From contig NZ_JAAOXD010000001.1 of assembly GCF_014694315.1 (NCBI RefSeq), forward strand, positions 451,763-502,958: a DNA stretch of 51,196 nt, written 5' to 3'. Numbering within the stretch: position 1 is the first letter of the stretch; the number at the start of each line of letters is the position of its first letter. Source of the DNA: Arthrobacter ipis. GTDB taxonomy: Bacteria > Actinomycetota > Actinomycetes > Actinomycetales > Micrococcaceae. Below the pieces are notes generated by a model, which saw nothing but the letters and a program-made list of their open reading frames with translations, did no database searches and was not told where the DNA came from. Shown one piece after another: positions 42,799 through 50,460 of this stretch. Position numbers and translations under genes: made by a program.

Positions 42799-43224
42799 AT
42801 GCCCAAGACCGGCAAGAACGATCACGCCCGCAAGGACGAGCTTCCGTCGACCCTGCAGCGTTCTGAGCAGAAAGCCCAGGACACTTTCGCCAAGACCTAC
42901 GATTCAGCCCTTGAGTCCTATGACAACGACGAGCGCCGGGCTGCCCGGACAGCCTTCGCATCCCTGAAGCACAGCTATGAGAAGGTGGGCGACCACTGGG
43001 AGCCTAAGGAGAAGCCCGGCCCCTCTGACCAGCACGCGGCGGAGGGCTTGGATTCATCGGCTCCCACCGCCGGAGGGGTGGATGCGAACGCCTCCAAGGA
43101 GCACCTTTACAAGCGCGCCCGGGAGCTGAACATCGAGGGACGTTCGAAAATGGACAAGGACGAACTTGTCGAGGCCATCCAGAAAGCCAACGATGCTGCC
43201 ACCCGTAAGGCGCGCGGGGACTGA
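42799..43224 (+). CDS. ChaB-domain protein with C-terminal Rho-N domain
   Basis: A 141-residue protein with two small domains. Residues 14-70 match ChaB (ELPSTLQRSEQKAQDTFAKT; AFASLKHSYEKVGDHWEPK), a family first named as a regulator of the ChaA cation antiporter. Residues 97-131 match the Rho N-terminal/SAP-like helix-extended-helix domain (LYKRARELNIEGRSKMDKDELVEAI), which binds nucleic acid. The pair is frequent in actinobacterial and plasmid-borne small proteins linked to stress. GAAGGAG lies upstream of the ATG. It ends two bases from the convergent DUF2087 gene. Confidence 0.88.
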   Translation: MPKTGKNDHARKDELPSTLQRSEQKAQDTFAKTYDSALESYDNDERRAARTAFASLKHSYEKVGDHWEPKEKPGPSDQHAAEGLDSSAPTAGGVDANASKEHLYKRARELNIEGRSKMDKDELVEAIQKANDAATRKARGD

Positions 43225-43226
43225 AC

Positions 43227-43751
43227 CTATCCTTCCCTGGGGCGGCTGTATGAAGACCCCGACGGCGTGCGCTCCAGCACGCCGAAATCGATCATGTAGC
43301 GGCGCAGCAGCACCACATCGTCGGTGTAGCCCAGGAGCCGTTCGTTGACCTTTCGTTCAGAGAGTTCCTCGCCAGGTTCGAACGTCTCACTGGCGATCCA
43401 GGCCAAGAGCTCCCGCCGCTCCGTCTGGTTGGCCGGATATCTGTCGATCCGGCCGAGACGCATGAAGCGCGCCACTCCAGTCTGTGCCTGGCGCTTGGGC
43501 TGCTGTGTGAGGAGGTCGTGAAAGATGGACTCGGACGCCTCCAGATCATCGCCGGCACTCCGTTCGATCAGGCCAGCGTCGAGCAGAGCGGCGATGGCCC
43601 GGTCCCGCCGTTGGCCGGCCGGGCCGGAAGACACGTCATCGTGCCTGGTTCCGAGGACAATTTGCGCATAAGCGGTCCGCGCGTCGCGGTTGGCGAGGGC
43701 TGCCATGACCCGCCGCCAGTGCGGCCCGCTCTGCCTGGTCTCTCTGCTCAC
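43227..43751 (-). CDS. DUF2087 domain protein
   Basis: A 174-residue protein; the C-terminal 75 residues (RLGRIDRYPANQTERRELL to FGVLERTPSGSSY) match DUF2087, often found in small transcriptional regulators. The N-terminal part is helical and looks like a partial winged-helix (VMAALANRDARTAYAQIVLG; IAALLDAGLIERS), so a DNA-binding role is likely. GTG 43751 is chosen because AAGGGGA lies about seven bases upstream; the frame is open much further but that part reads as non-coding. A 13-bp direct repeat overlaps the ribosome site. Confidence 0.8.
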   Translation of the reverse strand: MSRETRQSGPHWRRVMAALANRDARTAYAQIVLGTRHDDVSSGPAGQRRDRAIAALLDAGLIERSAGDDLEASESIFHDLLTQQPKRQAQTGVARFMRLGRIDRYPANQTERRELLAWIASETFEPGEELSERKVNERLLGYTDDVVLLRRYMIDFGVLERTPSGSSYSRPREG

Positions 43752-43763
43752 GGAACTTTCCCC

Positions 43764-43797
43764 TTTTGCTCTGGTGATTGCAGATTTTGCTCTGGTG
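43764..43797 (-). promoter_or_regulatory. 21-bp-spaced direct repeats before the DUF2087 gene
   Basis: TTTTGCTCTGGTG occurs at 43764-43776 and again at 43785-43797, exactly two helical turns apart. On the coding strand the nearer copy ends at the ribosome site of the DUF2087 gene, so a bound protein could block translation start or transcription; autoregulation is one possibility. Confidence 0.45.
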
Positions 43798-44141
43798 CTG
43801 CCGGACCCGTGCCCGTTAGCGTTGGCGGGTACCACAGGAAAAATCGTAGTCCCGGGCCGGGCGGGCCGAAAGGCGCCGCACCTGGTGATGCGACTGCTCT
43901 GGCGCCGGGCCGTCGTCGTGATGTGAAATGGTGCTGGGACAAACACCGTGAGGATAAAAATCGCAGTGAGCGGGCCTGAAACGGCAGAGAACAACCTGGG
44001 CTATTGCGCTGGCCGTGTTGGGCGCATGGCTTTGCAGGAAGTCATACCAATGGTCCAGGTGGCCCGCTCACCCTTAGGGGTGCTCCGCCGCCCGGTGGGA
44101 GGCATACTTGGGATTGCCTGCCCCAGCAACGGAAGATTCTG
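43798..44141. other. Divergent intergenic region without a supported gene
   Basis: About 340 bases between the DUF2087 gene and the aldo/keto reductase gene. It must contain both promoters. Open frames here continue those of the flanking genes but lack ribosome sites and natural composition. No strong hairpin was found. Confidence 0.5.
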
Positions 44142-44981
44142 ATGACGACCCACCCAGCCGAACCGAACGTCACCCTGAACAACGGGGTCCAGGTCCCGCA
44201 ACTCGGTTTCGGCGTCTTCCAGGTTCCGCCGGAAGAGACCCAGCGCATTGTCGAGGACGCCCTGGAAGCCGGCTACCGCCACATCGACACGGCCGCGGCG
44301 TACCGGAACGAGGCCGCCGTTGGCGCCGCCATCGCTGGCTCGGGGATTCCGCGTGAGGATATCTTCCTCACCACCAAACTGCGCAACGGGGAGCAGGGTG
44401 TGGCCCAGGAAGCCTTCCAGAACAGCCGCCGTGCATTGGGCGTCGATTACGTTGACCTGTACCTGATCCACTGGCCGGTGCCGTCCCGGAACCTTTTTAC
44501 CGAGGCATGGAAGGCGATGGAGAAACTGCACACCAACGGCGAGATCCGCGCGATCGGTGTGTCCAACTTCCTGGCGGACCACCTGGATACACTCCTCCAA
44601 AGCGCGGACGTCATTCCGGCGGTCAACCAGTTTGAGCTGCACCCGACGTTCCAGCAGTCCGAACTGGCGGCGAAGAGCCGCTCCCTGGGCATTGCCGTGG
44701 AGGCTTACAGCCCGCTGGGCCAGGGCGCTGATCTGGACGCCGCGGCTGTGACATCCGTTGCCGGCAAGTACGGCGTCACCCCTGCCCAGGTGGTGCTGGC
44801 ATGGCACCTCGCCCAGGGCACCATCGTCATTCCCAAGTCAGCCAACAGCGGCCGCATGCGGGACAACCTGGCCGCCGTCGGCCTCGTTCTGGCGCCTGAA
44901 GAGTTGGCCGACATCACCGCCCTCGAAGCCGGTGCACGCATCGGTTCTGATCCCGCCGTCGCCGCCCACAGCCAAATGTAA
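44142..44981 (+). CDS. Aldo/keto reductase
   Basis: NADPH-dependent reductase of aldehydes and ketones, 279 residues, in the 2,5-diketo-gluconate reductase-like group. The catalytic tetrad is complete: D49 and Y54 in HIDTAAAYRNE, K79 in TTKL and H110 in IHWP. The cofactor-binding IPKSANSGRMRDN near the C-terminus is typical. ATG 44142 starts the natural sequence, with GGAAG upstream; the frame is open before it. The stop lies in the first unit of a 21-bp tandem repeat, and the next gene starts 30 bases on. Substrate unknown. Confidence 0.93.
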   Translation: MTTHPAEPNVTLNNGVQVPQLGFGVFQVPPEETQRIVEDALEAGYRHIDTAAAYRNEAAVGAAIAGSGIPREDIFLTTKLRNGEQGVAQEAFQNSRRALGVDYVDLYLIHWPVPSRNLFTEAWKAMEKLHTNGEIRAIGVSNFLADHLDTLLQSADVIPAVNQFELHPTFQQSELAAKSRSLGIAVEAYSPLGQGADLDAAAVTSVAGKYGVTPAQVVLAWHLAQGTIVIPKSANSGRMRDNLAAVGLVLAPEELADITALEAGARIGSDPAVAAHSQM

Positions 44982-45002
44982 GCCGCCCACAGCCAGATGT
45001 AA
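44961..45002. repeat. 21-bp tandem duplication over the aldo/keto reductase stop
   Basis: Bases 44961-44981 and 44982-45002 match at 20 of 21 positions. The unit is seven codons: A-A-H-S-Q-M and TAA, so reading through the first stop would give the same tail and a second stop. The second copy also supplies the bases just before the ribosome site of the next gene. Confidence 0.93.
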
Positions 45003-45011
45003 GGGGACCCG

Positions 45012-45524
45012 ATGAAATCCAATGAACTATTGCTGGACGCCTTTGGCCGTGTACGGGAGATCGTGGACGCCACGCTCGACGGGCTCGACGACGAAACCCT
45101 GGTCCGCCGGGCCGCCGGCAACGGGAACTCCATCGCGTGGCTGATCTGGCACCTCAGCCGGATAGAGGATACGCAGGTTGCTTCCGCTGCCGGCTTGCCC
45201 CAGATCTGGACCTCGCAGGGCTTTGCCGGCCGTTTTGGCCTCCCGCTTCCCGAACACGACACCGGCTACGGCCATTCGTCGGACAGCGTCGACGCCGTTC
45301 GGGCCCCGCGGGAGCTGCTCGCCGACTACTACGAGGCGGTCCACCGGCAGACCGTGGAGGTGCTTAGCAGCCTTGGCGACGATGACCTTGACCGGGTCGT
45401 TGATACCCGCTGGGACCCGCCGGTCACTTTCGGCGTCCGGCTGGTCAGCACGGTTGCCGACTGCCTTCAGCACGTGGGGCAGGCCGCATACGCCAGGGGC
45501 CTGAAAGACGGCGGCCGGGCCTGA
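45012..45524 (+). CDS. DinB-fold (DUF664/mycothiol-transferase-like) protein
   Basis: A 170-residue four-helix-bundle protein of the DinB/mycothiol-dependent transferase superfamily. The metal-binding histidine pattern is visible: H47 in WHLSRIED and the C-terminal CLQHVGQAAYARG. Such proteins join mycothiol to electrophiles or act as metal-dependent hydrolases. AAGGGGA is six bases before the ATG. With the aldo/keto reductase 30 bases upstream it probably forms an operon for detoxification; the substrate is unknown. Confidence 0.85.
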   Translation: MKSNELLLDAFGRVREIVDATLDGLDDETLVRRAAGNGNSIAWLIWHLSRIEDTQVASAAGLPQIWTSQGFAGRFGLPLPEHDTGYGHSSDSVDAVRAPRELLADYYEAVHRQTVEVLSSLGDDDLDRVVDTRWDPPVTFGVRLVSTVADCLQHVGQAAYARGLKDGGRA

Positions 45525-45602
45525 CAGTCCGGGCGTCCACGCGGTCCCCTTGCCTGGCGGTGGGGTCCAGAGGAGGATAAGCGGCAAAAACTCCAGGAGG
45601 CC

Positions 45603-46580
45603 GTGATGACCCAGCTTGGCAAGTTTGAGAAGTACCTGATTGAGGAATTTTTCGACGACTACCGGGCCGGGGCCATGAGCCAGCACACCTTCACCCGCCG
45701 GGTGGCGTTTATCACCGGCAGCATGGCCGCCGCTTCCGCCGCGATGCTCCTGGTCGGCTGCACGCCGCAGGAAGTTCCGCGCAGCACCGACCCCATGCCC
45801 ACTCCCACCCCGGCGTCCGGCTCCGCCACAGGCACTGCCTCCGGGGGCGCCGTTCCCGGGGCGAAGAGCCCGCTGTCCGTTCCCGAGGGGGCAGCCGGAA
45901 TTACGACGTCGACAGTCAAGTTCCCGTCCGGCGGCACCGAGATCAGTGGTTACCTCGCCCGGCCCGCAGCCGGGAAGCCCGGCCCCGCCGTCCTGGTCTG
46001 CCATGAGAACCGGGGGCTGACTCCCCACATCCAGGACGTGGCCCGTCGATTTGCCAAGGAAGGGTATGCGGCGCTGGCGATTGACCTGCTGAGCAGGGAA
46101 GGCGGCACGGCGAGCCTGGACCGGGATGCCGTCCCGGGGGCCTTGACGCAGGCGGGCGCGAAGCGTCACGTGGCGGACTTTTCGGCGGGGTTCGATTACC
46201 TGCAGAAGCAGGCCTTCGTGGAGCAGGGCCGGATCGCCATGACCGGCTACTGCTTTGGCGGCGGCATCACCTGGCAGTCGGCGGTAGAGATTACGGGGCT
46301 CAAGGCGACGTCGGCCTTCTACGGTCCGGCGCCCGACCTGGACAAGGTGCCATCCATTAAGCCCGCGGTGTTCGGTGTCTACGCTGAGCAGGACGACAGG
46401 ATCACCGGACCCATGCCGCAACTCCGGGATGCCCTCGCGGCCACGAGTGTGCGCAACCAGCTCAAGGTTTATCCCGGCGTCGACCACGCCTTCCACAACG
46501 ACACCGGCGACCGCTACAACGAGCAGCAGGCTACGGCCGCCTGGAACGACACGCTGGCGTGGTTCAAGAAGTACGTCTAG
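45603..46580 (+). CDS. Exported dienelactone hydrolase family lipoprotein
   Basis: Alpha/beta hydrolase of the dienelactone hydrolase family, 325 residues, with an unusual export signal. An N-terminal 25 residues is followed by a twin-arginine type TRRVAFITG (R32, R33), a hydrophobic segment and a lipobox LVGC (C53), so it is probably exported folded and lipid-anchored. After a Pro/Ser/Thr linker, the catalytic domain has C217 in GYCFGGG, an aspartate in AEQDDR (264-265) and H295 in DHAFHND. AGGAGG precedes the start; GTG 45603 or ATG 45606. It converges with doxX. Confidence 0.9.
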   Translation: MMTQLGKFEKYLIEEFFDDYRAGAMSQHTFTRRVAFITGSMAAASAAMLLVGCTPQEVPRSTDPMPTPTPASGSATGTASGGAVPGAKSPLSVPEGAAGITTSTVKFPSGGTEISGYLARPAAGKPGPAVLVCHENRGLTPHIQDVARRFAKEGYAALAIDLLSREGGTASLDRDAVPGALTQAGAKRHVADFSAGFDYLQKQAFVEQGRIAMTGYCFGGGITWQSAVEITGLKATSAFYGPAPDLDKVPSIKPAVFGVYAEQDDRITGPMPQLRDALAATSVRNQLKVYPGVDHAFHNDTGDRYNEQQATAAWNDTLAWFKKYV

Positions 46581-46640
46581 CGGTGGCCTAACGCGCGGTG
46601 GCCTAGCTCGCGCTGTCCTGGTCCGCGCTGTCCTGGCCCG
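46581..46640. repeat. Four degenerate 15-bp tandem units between the hydrolase and DoxX genes
   Basis: CGGTGGCCTAACGCG, CGGTGGCCTAGCTCG, CGCTGTCCTGGTCCG and CGCTGTCCTGGCCCG follow each other directly after the hydrolase stop. Units two to four encode the last residues of DoxX on the minus strand (repeated QDSAD) and its stop codon lies in unit two. Confidence 0.85.
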
Positions 46641-47199
46641 CGGCGTTTCCGGCGTCCGGGCCGGAGGCGTCGTGGGCCAGGGCCTTTTGGCGCCGGTAGA
46701 CCTGGATTGCGATGGCCGTCGGGATGACGGCCAGGGCGACGGCCCGCATCCAGGGGCGGTCCAGGACGTGGCCGGTGACGGAGTCGAGGGAGAAGCTGCC
46801 CGGCCCGCCAATCGTGAAGGATGCTGCCGCAAGTCCCAGGACGGCTGGGTATTCCAGCCCGCCCTCGGTGGCGAAGAAGCCGTTGGGGGCGTGCACGCTG
46901 GCCGCAACGCCCATGGTGGTGGCAGCAGCCGCGCCGGCGGCCGGAGTGCCGAAGCCCAGCGCGAGTGCCAGACCGGCACCCGCTTCGCCCAGACCGGCCA
47001 TGACCGCGCTTGGCTTCGCCGGCCGAAACCCCATGGCGTGCATACCCTTGCTGGTGCCCTCGATCCCGCCGCCGCCGAACCAGCCGAAGAGCTTCTGGGT
47101 GCCGTGGGCAACAAGGACGCTGCCCAGGCCCACGCGGAAAATGGTCTGTGCGGCAGTGGCGGCGGCCGGGGCGACTGGACTGATGCTCGTGCGGCTCAT
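46603..47199 (-). CDS. DoxX family membrane protein
   Basis: A 198-residue membrane protein of the DoxX family with four helices (about 17-35, 62-85, 88-105, 119-135 and a last one near 152-170). The family start FRVGLGSVLVAHGTQKLFGWFGG is present. DoxX proteins are linked to redox or oxidative-stress protection in some actinobacteria; the reaction is not settled. The last 15 residues are a repeat (DSADQDSAS) encoded by the tandem units at 46581-46640, outside the conserved fold. It converges with the dienelactone hydrolase gene. Confidence 0.88.
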   Translation of the reverse strand: MSRTSISPVAPAAATAAQTIFRVGLGSVLVAHGTQKLFGWFGGGGIEGTSKGMHAMGFRPAKPSAVMAGLGEAGAGLALALGFGTPAAGAAAATTMGVAASVHAPNGFFATEGGLEYPAVLGLAAASFTIGGPGSFSLDSVTGHVLDRPWMRAVALAVIPTAIAIQVYRRQKALAHDASGPDAGNAAGQDSADQDSAS

Positions 47200-47262
47200 G
47201 TGAATCCTCCTGTAAACGGTTCAGCCGTTCGGCTGCTCTTCAGGCGATCTTGTCCGACGATT

Positions 47263-47676
47263 CTACGTCCGCGGGAGGTGCCCCTGGCGTCCGGCTTCAC
47301 GCACCAGCAGCCGGATGTTCGCGTACAGCACTGCCCTCACCGCATCGGGCTCCAGCCGCTGCCCGCGCCGGATACGTGACTCCAGTTCCTTGCAGCAGCG
47401 CTCGAGCCGCAGGGCTCCGGCCATGGCGGACGTCGCCCTCAGGCTGACGACAGCGTCAGCCGCCATCCGCGCGTCGCCGCCGGCCAGGGCGCGGAGGATC
47501 TTCGACGCCCGGTCCGGCAACATCTGGAGGTAGTCATCAATGAAGGCTTCGGCGAAAGCCGGACCCACCTCGGTGGCAAGGACCTGCAGCGGACCGGCGT
47601 CCAGGACGGGAACATCGTCTGTGCCGGTCACTTCGCACCGCCTGCTGTCCGTCGCATGTTGTGCCCATCGGTTCAT
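47263..47676 (-). CDS. HPt-like domain protein lacking the phospho-histidine
   Basis: A 137-residue helical protein resembling a histidine phosphotransfer domain. Helices with FAEAFIDDYLQMLPDRASKI and SLRATSAMAGALRLERCCKELESRI correspond to the HPt helices around the active site, but where HPt has HxLK this protein has VSLR, so the phospho-accepting histidine is replaced by valine. It may bind a receiver domain without taking phosphate. No kinase or receiver gene is near. The start at 47676 is the first ATG; a start nearer residue 25 is possible. Confidence 0.65.
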   Translation of the reverse strand: MNRWAQHATDSRRCEVTGTDDVPVLDAGPLQVLATEVGPAFAEAFIDDYLQMLPDRASKILRALAGGDARMAADAVVSLRATSAMAGALRLERCCKELESRIRRGQRLEPDAVRAVLYANIRLLVREAGRQGHLPRT

Positions 47677-47773
47677 GCCGCGACCTTGCTGCGCGGCTTA
47701 CCGGATACTTTTCCGCGAGGACCTCAAGACAGGAGAAACTTTTGCCGATGTTCGGATCAAGAATGTAGGCCGG

Positions 47774-48898
47774 CTAGGCCCGTTCGAGGAGCACCATCAC
47801 TTCGTAATGCGTGGTTTGCGGGAACATGTCCAGCACCCTGGCCCGTCGTGCGGTGAACGAGGGGAGTGCCGCCAGGTCGCGGGTCAGTGACTGCGCATTG
47901 CAGCTGGAGTAGACCACGTGCTTCACGGAGGACGATTCCAGCCAGCCGCACAGTTCCTTGCCGATGCCGCGCCGCGGCGGATTGACGATAACCAGTTCGG
48001 GCGCCTGGGCCGCGGAGACGGCAAAGGCCGTGGCATCGCCCGCCCGGAAGTTCATGCGCTCCAGCCCTGCCTCGTCGCTGCTGAGCTTGGCCGAAACAAT
48101 GGCTTCGCGGCTGGTCTCAATCCCGGTGACCTCACGGGAGGGATCTGCGCAGTGCAGGGCAAAGCCGCCCACGCCGCAGTACAGGTCCCAGACTGACGCC
48201 GGCGCCAGTTCGTTGACCCACTCGCGCCCCTGCCGGTACAGGGCTGCCGCCATGTCGCTGTTCGTCTGGAAGAAGCTCTGCGGCCGGAGGTGGAGGTCGA
48301 GGTCGTTGACGCGCATCCGCAGCGTGGACTGCTCGGTGAGCAGGATCTCGCGGTCGCCTTCCAGGACCGCCTTATGCTCCGGGTGCAGGTTGATGGAGAC
48401 AACCTTTACCTGCGGCAGGGAGGCCAGGAGGTTGGGGAGGTGCTCCCGGACGCGCGGCACCAGCTTTTCCGAACGCAGGACCAGGCGCAGCATGATCTCG
48501 CCGTCCGGGGACTCCGTGATAATCAGGTGCTTGAGCTCGCCGCTGCGCCGTGGGACATCGTAGGGCGTCAGGCGGGCCCGGCTGATGAAGTCCGCCAGGA
48601 CACGGAAACAGGCCAGAAGGCCGGGCGAGCAGACGCCGCACTCGCGCAGGTCAACGCCGCGGCCTTCGGCGTCCAGGATCCCGATGGTGGGGTTCTTGGC
48701 GGTTCCGCCCACCACCATCTTGGCCTTATTGCGGAAGCCGGACTCGCGGCTCGCGACAGGCGGCAGCCACTCTGCGGACGCGTGGTCGGAGAGAAGTGTC
48801 TGGCAGTGCAGTTGCTTGCCGGCCAGCTGCTCGTCGTAGGGCTTGCCCATATGGGTGCAGGAAAGGCAGCGGGCGGCATCAAAGTAGGAACATTGCAT
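47774..48898 (-). CDS. rlmC: 23S rRNA (uracil-747-C5)-methyltransferase
   Basis: SAM-dependent enzyme methylating U747 of 23S rRNA. The 374-residue protein has the iron-sulfur cysteines C3, C11, C14 and C87 at the positions of E. coli RlmC, no N-terminal TRAM domain (as in RlmC, unlike RlmD), the RNA-interacting RPQSFFQTN, the SAM motif DLYCGVGGF, NPPRRG and the nucleophile cysteine in YSSCNAQSLTRDL. Actinobacterial members of this family may have shifted specificity, so the exact uridine is inferred. It stands alone, upstream of rnz on the same strand in reverse order. Confidence 0.9.
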   Translation of the reverse strand: MQCSYFDAARCLSCTHMGKPYDEQLAGKQLHCQTLLSDHASAEWLPPVASRESGFRNKAKMVVGGTAKNPTIGILDAEGRGVDLRECGVCSPGLLACFRVLADFISRARLTPYDVPRRSGELKHLIITESPDGEIMLRLVLRSEKLVPRVREHLPNLLASLPQVKVVSINLHPEHKAVLEGDREILLTEQSTLRMRVNDLDLHLRPQSFFQTNSDMAAALYRQGREWVNELAPASVWDLYCGVGGFALHCADPSREVTGIETSREAIVSAKLSSDEAGLERMNFRAGDATAFAVSAAQAPELVIVNPPRRGIGKELCGWLESSSVKHVVYSSCNAQSLTRDLAALPSFTARRARVLDMFPQTTHYEVMVLLERA

Positions 48899-48943
48899 GT
48901 CTGGTTAATTCTACTTTTTCTGCAGGCTTCTTCTGGCCGCGGG

Positions 48944-49837
48944 TCAGGACGGCGGCCGCTGCCGCTTGGGAAGGCTGATCCGGTCCAGATCATTGGCAGG
49001 CACGACCGCGGTCCCTCCAGACCGTGCCCGGGCCTGCTCGGCCAGGACATCCACGTCGCCGTACCGGGAGGAAAAGTGGGTGAGCACGAGGGTTCCGGCG
49101 CCGCCGTTGGCGGCCAGGGCCCCGGCCTGCCCGGCCGTGAGGTGAGCGTACTGCGCTGCCAACGCGGCGTCGTCGTCGCTGAACGTTGATTCCGTGACGA
49201 GGAGGTCGACGCCGTCGGCCAAGCCCTCGGCTCCCTCGCACGGGGCGGTGTCCATGATGAAGGCGAAGCCCTGGCCGGCGCGCGGAATGCTGACGTCCGC
49301 AAGCCGCACACCCCGCAGGACCCCCTCCCGCTGCAGACGGCCCGCGTCCGGGCCCGTGATGCCCGCGGCCGCCAGCCGTTCCGGCAGCATGGTCCTGCCA
49401 TCCGGTTCGGTCAGACGGTAGCCGTAAGTCTCAATGCGGTGGCGCAAGGGCCGCACCTCGAGCCCCGGGGCGATTTCCCCGGCAGCCGAGTGCGGTTGCA
49501 GGCGGAGGTCGATGCCGGGAGAGGCCACAGAGACGAGCGCCCGGACCACGTCCTCTCCGGACGCAGGATAGTGCAGGTGCACCGGGTGCTTTACGCCGTC
49601 CAAAGCCATGCGGGACAGCACGCCGGGAAGCCCGTAACAATGGTCACCGTGAACATGGGTCAGGCAGATGCGGGTGATCTGGTTGGCGGAAACACCTGCA
49701 TGGATCATCTGCCGCTGCGTGCCCTCGCCGGGGTCGAAAAGGAGGCCCTCGCCGTCCCACCGCAGCAGGTATCCGTTGTGGTTGCGCGTCCGCGTCGGGA
49801 CCTGCGATGCGGTTCCAAGGACGACGAGTTCGCGCAT
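48944..49837 (-). CDS. rnz: Ribonuclease Z (tRNA 3' processing)
   Basis: Zinc-dependent endonuclease of the metallo-beta-lactamase fold that trims tRNA 3' ends after the discriminator base. With ATG 49837 the protein has 297 residues: LGTASQVPTRTRNHNG near the start, the zinc motif HVHGDH (61-66), and the C-terminal THFSSRYG. Needed especially for tRNAs without encoded CCA, such as the first tRNA-Ala copy in this window. The frame is open 110 codons upstream but that part reads as non-coding. rlmC follows after 45 bases. Confidence 0.93.
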   Translation of the reverse strand: MRELVVLGTASQVPTRTRNHNGYLLRWDGEGLLFDPGEGTQRQMIHAGVSANQITRICLTHVHGDHCYGLPGVLSRMALDGVKHPVHLHYPASGEDVVRALVSVASPGIDLRLQPHSAAGEIAPGLEVRPLRHRIETYGYRLTEPDGRTMLPERLAAAGITGPDAGRLQREGVLRGVRLADVSIPRAGQGFAFIMDTAPCEGAEGLADGVDLLVTESTFSDDDAALAAQYAHLTAGQAGALAANGGAGTLVLTHFSSRYGDVDVLAEQARARSGGTAVVPANDLDRISLPKRQRPPS

Positions 49838-50066
49838 GACACCGAGTGTCTCACAGGCATGGCGGTCAGCAGGCGGTCGCCGGGAGCGGCTGCGCTCCCA
49901 GGCGTCAGCGCTCGCAGTCCTCAATATTTGTCGGCCCTCCACCCATCCACCTGGGAGGCGGCAACGAACAGATTGAACCAACCGTTTCGGTGCCCCGTGC
50001 TGGCCTCGGAATGTAGCCGCTGTAGCCGAACGGCGGTGCCATGCACTCGTGCGAAAAGAGCTACCT

Positions 50067-50321
50067 ATGGCTGATAGACAGTTTGACCAGTTCCTCATGG
50101 AGGCCACTACCTCCGACGACGGTTCCGGATTCACTCTCGGGCCGGACCCCCTGTACGGCTTGTACACCAGCTGGTGTCATGTCACCGGCGCCGTGCCATC
50201 CGTGGAGGAGGCCTTCTGGGAGGGCATGCAAGGGCGCCTTAACCCCGAACCGAACGGCCTTCGCATGAAGGGGCCGGCAGCTGCGGATTACATCCTCGCC
50301 AGCTATCCGTCGTCGGTCTGA
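50067..50321 (+). CDS. Hypothetical protein, 84 aa
   Basis: A small acidic soluble protein of unknown function (MADRQFDQFLMEATTSDDG start). The internal part LYGLYTSWCHVTGAVPSVEEAFWEGM looks like a folded helical domain similar in feel to plasmid- or phage-type small proteins, and the end AAADYILASYPSSV is hydrophobic. AAAGAG lies upstream of ATG 50067; GTG 50049 is in frame. It converges with the GH16 gene and shares a two-way terminator. Confidence 0.7.
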   Translation: MADRQFDQFLMEATTSDDGSGFTLGPDPLYGLYTSWCHVTGAVPSVEEAFWEGMQGRLNPEPNGLRMKGPAAADYILASYPSSV

Positions 50322-50373
50322 ACACGGTTTCGTGTCCCTTGCATCCCTAGCCCTGAACGGCAGCAAGGCCAAG

Positions 50374-50418
50374 TGAGCACCGAGGGTGCCCGCTCAACGC
50401 GGACACCCTCGGTGCTCA
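50374..50418. terminator. Bidirectional terminator between the 84-aa gene and GH16 gene
   Basis: A 15-bp perfect stem (50374-50388 with 50404-50418), extended inward by CCGC/GCGG across a single mismatch. It lies between two convergent genes. Confidence 0.85.
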
Positions 50419-50430
50419 ATATCGACTTCT

Positions 50431-50460
50431 GCGGTTTGTCTACTTGCGGTTTGTCTACTT
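50431..50460. repeat. 15-bp tandem duplication over the GH16 stop codon
   Basis: GCGGTTTGTCTACTT occurs at 50431-50445 and 50446-50460. On the minus strand each unit contains the codons AAG-TAG, so the last lysine codon and the stop are duplicated in frame. Confidence 0.95.

Noticed and set aside
45027..47114. Antisense open frame of 695 codons across four genes
   Set aside because: It runs opposite the DinB-fold and hydrolase genes and through doxX in another frame; multiple recognised proteins occupy the same DNA.
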